DNA from: an uncultured Oscillospiraceae bacterium | GTDB taxonomy: Bacteria > Bacillota > Clostridia > Oscillospirales > Oscillospiraceae | DNA length: 64,000 bases | Assembly (NCBI GenBank): GCA_900754965.1 | Contig: CAAEEO010000039.1 | Location: 4,144-68,143, forward strand | Direction: 5' to 3' | Part shown: positions 60,522-64,000 of the stretch, piece by piece | Layout of the letters: every line of letters starts with the position of its first letter | Position numbering within the stretch: the stretch's first letter is position 1 | Translations under genes and position numbers: made by a program | The notes under the pieces: generated by a model | Told to the model about the DNA's origin: nothing | Database searches by the model: none | Seen by the model: the letters and a program-made list of their open reading frames with translations, nothing else

Positions 60522-61427
60522 ATGTATTATCACAGTCTGAACGAGGAAATGAAGGCCCGATACGGCCGAAAATTTTATAAATTGTCTTTGGACGGAGGAA
60601 TGACCTGTCCCAACCGGGACGGAACAGTGGGCAGCCGGGGCTGTCTGTTCTGTTCCGGGGCAGGAGAGTTTGCGGAGGACAGCCGGGATGGCTTGGATGC
60701 CCAAATTGCCCGGGCAAAGGCTCGGGTGGCGGGAAAACTCAAGGGGGAAGTGGGCTATATTGCCTATTTTCAGAGTTTCACCAATACTTATGCTCCGGCG
60801 TCCCGTCTGCGGGAACTGTATCTTCCGGTGGTGCAGCGCCCGGATATCCAGATTTTGGACATTGCCACGCGCCCGGACTGCCTGGGGGAAGAGGTACTGG
60901 AGGTTTTGGAGGAACTGAACCGGATCAAACCCCTGTGGGTGGAATTGGGATTGCAGACCATTCATCCGGAAACGGCCCGTCTGATCCGCCGGGGATACGA
61001 TCTGGAGTGTTTTGACCGGGCGGTGGCGGCGCTGCGGGAGCGGGGGATTGAAGTCATTGTCCACCAGATTCTGGGTCTGCCCGGGGAGGGGGCGGAGCAA
61101 ATGTATGCGACCGCCGATTATATTGCCCACGCCGGCGTCCAAGGGGTGAAATTCCATCTGCTCCATGTACTCCGGGGCACCGATTTGGCGGCGCTGTATG
61201 AGCGGGGAAACTGTCCTGTGCTGACGATGGAAGACTATTTTTCCCTGCTCATGGGCTGTATTGCCCGGATGCCCCGGGAGATGGTCATTCATCGGCTCAC
61301 CGGGGATGGGGACAAGCGTACCCTGCTGGCACCGCTGTGGAGCGGGGACAAAAAGCGGGTGCTCAATGCCATGCAGGCTGCCTTTCGGGCAGCAGATCTG
61401 GAGCAGGGCAGTCTCTTCTGCCTGTGA
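60522..61427 (+). CDS. TIGR01212-family radical SAM protein (YhcC-like)
   Basis: A 301-residue radical SAM protein. The cluster-binding cysteines are in the N-terminal MTCPNRDGTVGSRGCLFCSGAGEF, an unusual spaced C-x14-C-x2-C arrangement typical of the YhcC/TIGR01212 group rather than C-x3-C-x2-C. Further family segments are YFQSFTNTYAP, ATRPDCLGEEVLE and WVELGLQTIHPETARLIRRGYD. The reaction is not established in the family. The ATG at 60522 follows AAAGGA at 6 nt. There is almost no space for a promoter between the prfC terminator and this start, so expression may depend on read-through. Confidence 0.9.
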   Translation: MYYHSLNEEMKARYGRKFYKLSLDGGMTCPNRDGTVGSRGCLFCSGAGEFAEDSRDGLDAQIARAKARVAGKLKGEVGYIAYFQSFTNTYAPASRLRELYLPVVQRPDIQILDIATRPDCLGEEVLEVLEELNRIKPLWVELGLQTIHPETARLIRRGYDLECFDRAVAALRERGIEVIVHQILGLPGEGAEQMYATADYIAHAGVQGVKFHLLHVLRGTDLAALYERGNCPVLTMEDYFSLLMGCIARMPREMVIHRLTGDGDKRTLLAPLWSGDKKRVLNAMQAAFRAADLEQGSLFCL

Positions 61428-61484
61428 CGGAAAAGGGAAATGTTTTTATAGCGCGGACACTTCTGACCCACTCTTTGACAAATC

Positions 61485-61520
61485 AGCCGATTTTCTTTGG
61501 AAAATCGGCTTTTCTCTCTT
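61485..61520 (+). terminator. Terminator after the yhcC-like gene
   Basis: An 11-bp stem AGCCGATTTTC with GAAAATCGGCT has a TTTG loop and is followed by TTTCTCTCTTT. Confidence 0.85.
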
Positions 61521-61547
61521 TACATTTGAACAGAAGTGTTGTAAAAT
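61519..61547 (+). promoter_or_regulatory. Promoter of the pyruvate:ferredoxin oxidoreductase gene
   Basis: TTTACA (61519-61524), 17 nt, TAAAAT (61542-61547), with a leader of about 115 nt in which no known riboswitch was recognised. Confidence 0.5.
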
Positions 61548-61671
61548 TTGAAAGGATATAAGATCGGTCTGTGGGAAAATTCCGGGTTCATTTGTCCGCG
61601 TATCGCGGTCAAACAGAACGGCGCAGATCGGTCCCCTGTATGTGTCTTATCTTATTATGGGAGGAACTACA

Positions 61672-64000
61672 ATGGCGAAGAACAAAATCTTCAAAACGAT
61701 GGATGGTAACGAAGCCGCCGCATATGTGTCTTACGCATTTACGGAAGTGGCAACGATCTACCCCATCACCCCGTCCAGCCCCATGGCTGACCACGTGGAC
61801 GAGTGGGCTGCCAACGGCAAGAAAAACCTGTTTGGCCAGCCTGTGAAACTGATGGAGCTGCAGGCAGAATCCGGCGCAGCCGGTGCAATGCACGGCGCTC
61901 TGGAAACCGGCTCTCTCACCAGCACCTACACTGCATCTCAGGGTCTGCTGCTGATGATCCCCCCCATGTACCGCATGGCCGGATCTATGCTCCCCGGCGT
62001 GATGCATGTTTCCGCTCGTACTGTGGGTACCCACTCTGTCTCTATTTTCGGCGATCATTCCGACGCCATGGCTTGCCGTCAGACCGGCTTTGCACAGCTG
62101 TGCTCCGCCAGCGTGCAGGAATGCATGGATCTGGCTGCTGTGGCACACCTGTCTGCCATCAAGGGCAGCATCCCCTTCATGCACTTCTTTGACGGTTTCC
62201 GTACTTCTCACGAGCTGCAGAAGATCGAAGTGCTGGATTACGACGACCTGGGCAACCTGTTGGATTGGGACGCAGTGCAGGCATTCAAAGACCATGCCCT
62301 GACCACTGAGCACCCCACCATCCGTTCCACCCTGCAGAACCCCGATACCTTCTTCCAGTCCCGCGAGGCTTGCAACACCGCTTACGCTGCTCTGCCTGCC
62401 ATCGTGGAAGAGTACATGAACAAGATCAATGAGCTGACCGGCCGGAACTACCAGCTGTTCAACTACTACGGTGCAGAAGACGCCGAGCGCGTGGTCGTGG
62501 CCATGGGCAGCGTGTGCGACACCCTGACCGAAGTGGTGGACTACCTGCGTGAGCGCGGCGAGAAGGTTGGTTTCGTGCAGGTTCACCTGTACCGTCCCTT
62601 CTCCATGGAGCATCTGCTGCGTGTGCTGCCTGCATCTGTCAAGACTCTGACGGTTCTGGACCGCACCAAGGAGCCCGGCGCAATGGGCGAGCCTCTGTAT
62701 GAGGATGTCTGCGCTGCTCTGATGGAAGGCGGCCGTCTGGGCGGCATGAAGGTCCTGGCTGGCCGTTACGGTCTGAGCTCCAAGGACACCACCCCTGCAC
62801 AGATGAAGGCTGTGTTCGACAACATGTCCGGCGAGCAGAAGAACCACTTCACCGTGGGCATTGTGGACGATGTGACCCACCTGAGCCTGCCCGTGGGCGA
62901 GAATATCGTCACCGCCGGCAAGAGCATCATCTCCTGCAAGTTCTGGGGCCTGGGTTCCGACGGTACCGTTGGCGCCAACAAGGACTCCATCAAGATCATC
63001 GGCGACAACACCGATCAGTACGCACAGGCTTACTTCGAGTATGACTCCAAGAAGTCCGGCGGCGTGACCAAGAGCCATCTGCGTTTCGGCCACGAGCCCA
63101 TCCACAGCGCTTACTATGTCACCATGGCTGACTTCGTGGCTTGCCACAAGCAGTCCTACATCAAGGATTTCGACATTGTCAGCGAGATCAAACCCGGCGG
63201 CATCTTCCTGCTGAATACCAACTGGAAGGGCGCTGAGCTGGAAGAGCATCTGCCCAACAAGGTCAAACGGACCATTGCTGAGCGCGGCATCAAGTTCTAC
63301 ACCATCGACGCTACCGAGATCGCAGGCGAGCTGGGTCTGGGCAACCGCACCAACACCGTGCTGCAGTCCGCATTCTTCAACCTCTCCGGCGTTCTGCCCG
63401 GCGAGCAGGCCATTCAGTACATGAAGGACGCTATTGTCAAGCGTTACTCCAAGAAGGGCCAGAAGGTCGTGGATATGAACTGTGCAGCTGTGGACCGCGG
63501 CGCAAGCGCTGCTGTGGCCATCGATGTGCCCGCAAGCTGGAAGAACCTGCAGGACGAAGTGAAGGTTGTGGACGAAACCCTGCCCCGCTACATCCGCGAG
63601 ATCCAGATTCCTGTCAACAACCAGGCTGGCGATACCCTGCCTGTTTCCGTCTTCATGCCTTACGCTGACGGCGTAACTCCCGTGGAGACCTCCAAATACG
63701 AGAAACGCGGCATTGCCGTGGACGTTCCCAAGTGGATTCCCGAAAACTGCATCGGCTGCAACCAGTGCGCACTGGTCTGCCCCCATGCCTGCATCCGTCC
63801 CTTCCTGTTCACCGCTGACGAGGCTGCTGCAGCTCCCGCCGGTCTGGAGACCAAGAAGGCCATCGGCAAGGGCTTTGAGAACTACACCTACCGCATCCAG
63901 ATCGATCCGCTGGATTGCCAGGGCTGCGGTTCCTGCGCAAATGTCTGCCCGGCCAAGAACAAGGCTCTGGTCATGGAGCCTCTGGAGAGCCAGATGCCCG
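61672..64000 (+). CDS. nifJ: Pyruvate:ferredoxin (flavodoxin) oxidoreductase, 3'-truncated by the window edge
   Basis: This homodimeric enzyme oxidises pyruvate to acetyl-CoA and CO2, reducing ferredoxin. About 776 of the usual 1170-1180 residues are visible. Seen in order: the pyrimidine-binding N-terminal domain (MDGNEAAAYVSYAFTEVATIYPITPSSPMAD), domain II, the CoA-binding/gamma region (GLGSDGTVGANKDSIKIIG), and a ferredoxin-like domain with CIGCNQCALVCP and CQGCGSCANVCP. The thiamine-diphosphate domain lies beyond the window. GGGAGG precedes the ATG. Codons are of highly-expressed type (CGC/CGT for Arg, GCT/GCA for Ala), unlike most neighbours. The ferredoxin encoded at 31.4 kb is a plausible electron acceptor. 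Confidence 0.96.
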   Translation, partial: MAKNKIFKTMDGNEAAAYVSYAFTEVATIYPITPSSPMADHVDEWAANGKKNLFGQPVKLMELQAESGAAGAMHGALETGSLTSTYTASQGLLLMIPPMYRMAGSMLPGVMHVSARTVGTHSVSIFGDHSDAMACRQTGFAQLCSASVQECMDLAAVAHLSAIKGSIPFMHFFDGFRTSHELQKIEVLDYDDLGNLLDWDAVQAFKDHALTTEHPTIRSTLQNPDTFFQSREACNTAYAALPAIVEEYMNKINELTGRNYQLFNYYGAEDAERVVVAMGSVCDTLTEVVDYLRERGEKVGFVQVHLYRPFSMEHLLRVLPASVKTLTVLDRTKEPGAMGEPLYEDVCAALMEGGRLGGMKVLAGRYGLSSKDTTPAQMKAVFDNMSGEQKNHFTVGIVDDVTHLSLPVGENIVTAGKSIISCKFWGLGSDGTVGANKDSIKIIGDNTDQYAQAYFEYDSKKSGGVTKSHLRFGHEPIHSAYYVTMADFVACHKQSYIKDFDIVSEIKPGGIFLLNTNWKGAELEEHLPNKVKRTIAERGIKFYTIDATEIAGELGLGNRTNTVLQSAFFNLSGVLPGEQAIQYMKDAIVKRYSKKGQKVVDMNCAAVDRGASAAVAIDVPASWKNLQDEVKVVDETLPRYIREIQIPVNNQAGDTLPVSVFMPYADGVTPVETSKYEKRGIAVDVPKWIPENCIGCNQCALVCPHACIRPFLFTADEAAAAPAGLETKKAIGKGFENYTYRIQIDPLDCQGCGSCANVCPAKNKALVMEPLESQMP

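Noticed and set aside
61609..63786. A 725-codon minus-strand frame opposite pyruvate:ferredoxin oxidoreductase
   Set aside because: The plus-strand frame from 61672 is continuous to the window end and carries all oxidoreductase motifs.

Overview
The window is about 64 kb of chromosomal DNA around the replication origin of a spore-forming, strictly anaerobic, GC-rich low-G+C-lineage (Firmicutes) bacterium. The likely group is Clostridia, probably Oscillospiraceae-like; that placement is inferred from gene content and was not searched. Sporulation is indicated by a GerAB-type germinant permease and the germination protease Gpr. Anaerobic metabolism is indicated by pyruvate:ferredoxin oxidoreductase, an 8Fe ferredoxin, an Fe-S old-yellow-enzyme-type reductase, a CaiB-type CoA transferase, 2-hydroxyacyl-CoA dehydratase-type proteins and FeoAB. 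A Gram-positive envelope is indicated by LrgAB, RemB and a CsaB-type pyruvyl transferase. No rRNA, tRNA, CRISPR array, prophage or insertion sequence was seen.

Layout. 1-11 kb is the origin block on the minus strand: dnaA, dnaN, yaaA (S4), recF, remB, gyrB, gyrA, a frameshifted SHOCT gene and rnhA, with a partial gerAB at the left edge. oriC is bipartite: DnaA boxes and an AT-rich promoter region lie upstream of dnaA, and a second box cluster followed by a phased TAG (DnaA-trio) tract lies between dnaA and dnaN. 11-18 kb runs rightwards: mfd, a PrsA-like lipoprotein foldase, a shikimate-kinase-like gene and an MFS transporter. 17.8-26 kb runs leftwards: lrgAB, two tandem secreted proteins with stalk domains and YD repeats, serS, parB, parA with two perfect parS sites, and gpr with a sigma-F/G-like promoter.

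26-31.5 kb holds rpsT, a GntR/ABC-transporter operon, a promoter/hairpin region with a possible tiny membrane peptide, and an OYE-type reductase with an upstream ferredoxin; the reductase and ferredoxin have highly-expressed-type codon use. 31.8-39.9 kb is a mixed stretch: a copper ATPase whose C-terminus is a CopZ-like domain with its own ribosome-binding site, a DMT transporter, a DUF255 thioredoxin-like protein, a CaiB-like CoA transferase, greA and crcB. 39.9-46.5 kb is a six-gene plus-strand operon for a surface glycopolymer: Wzy/WaaL-like membrane protein, GT4, two DUF4330 proteins, a GT4-CsaB fusion and an SDR. 46.7-64 kb holds the split activase/dehydratase pair, an FeoA-FeoB fusion with its Cys-rich partner, nifS-iscU, a lipoprotein, a lipid kinase, asnS, prfC, a YhcC-type radical SAM gene and the 5' two thirds of pyruvate:ferredoxin oxidoreductase.

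Genes mostly point away from oriC, so both replication arms are largely co-oriented with transcription. Compact operons with 4-nt ATGA/GTGA overlaps are common, and most units end in clear intrinsic terminators, several of them bidirectional between convergent genes.
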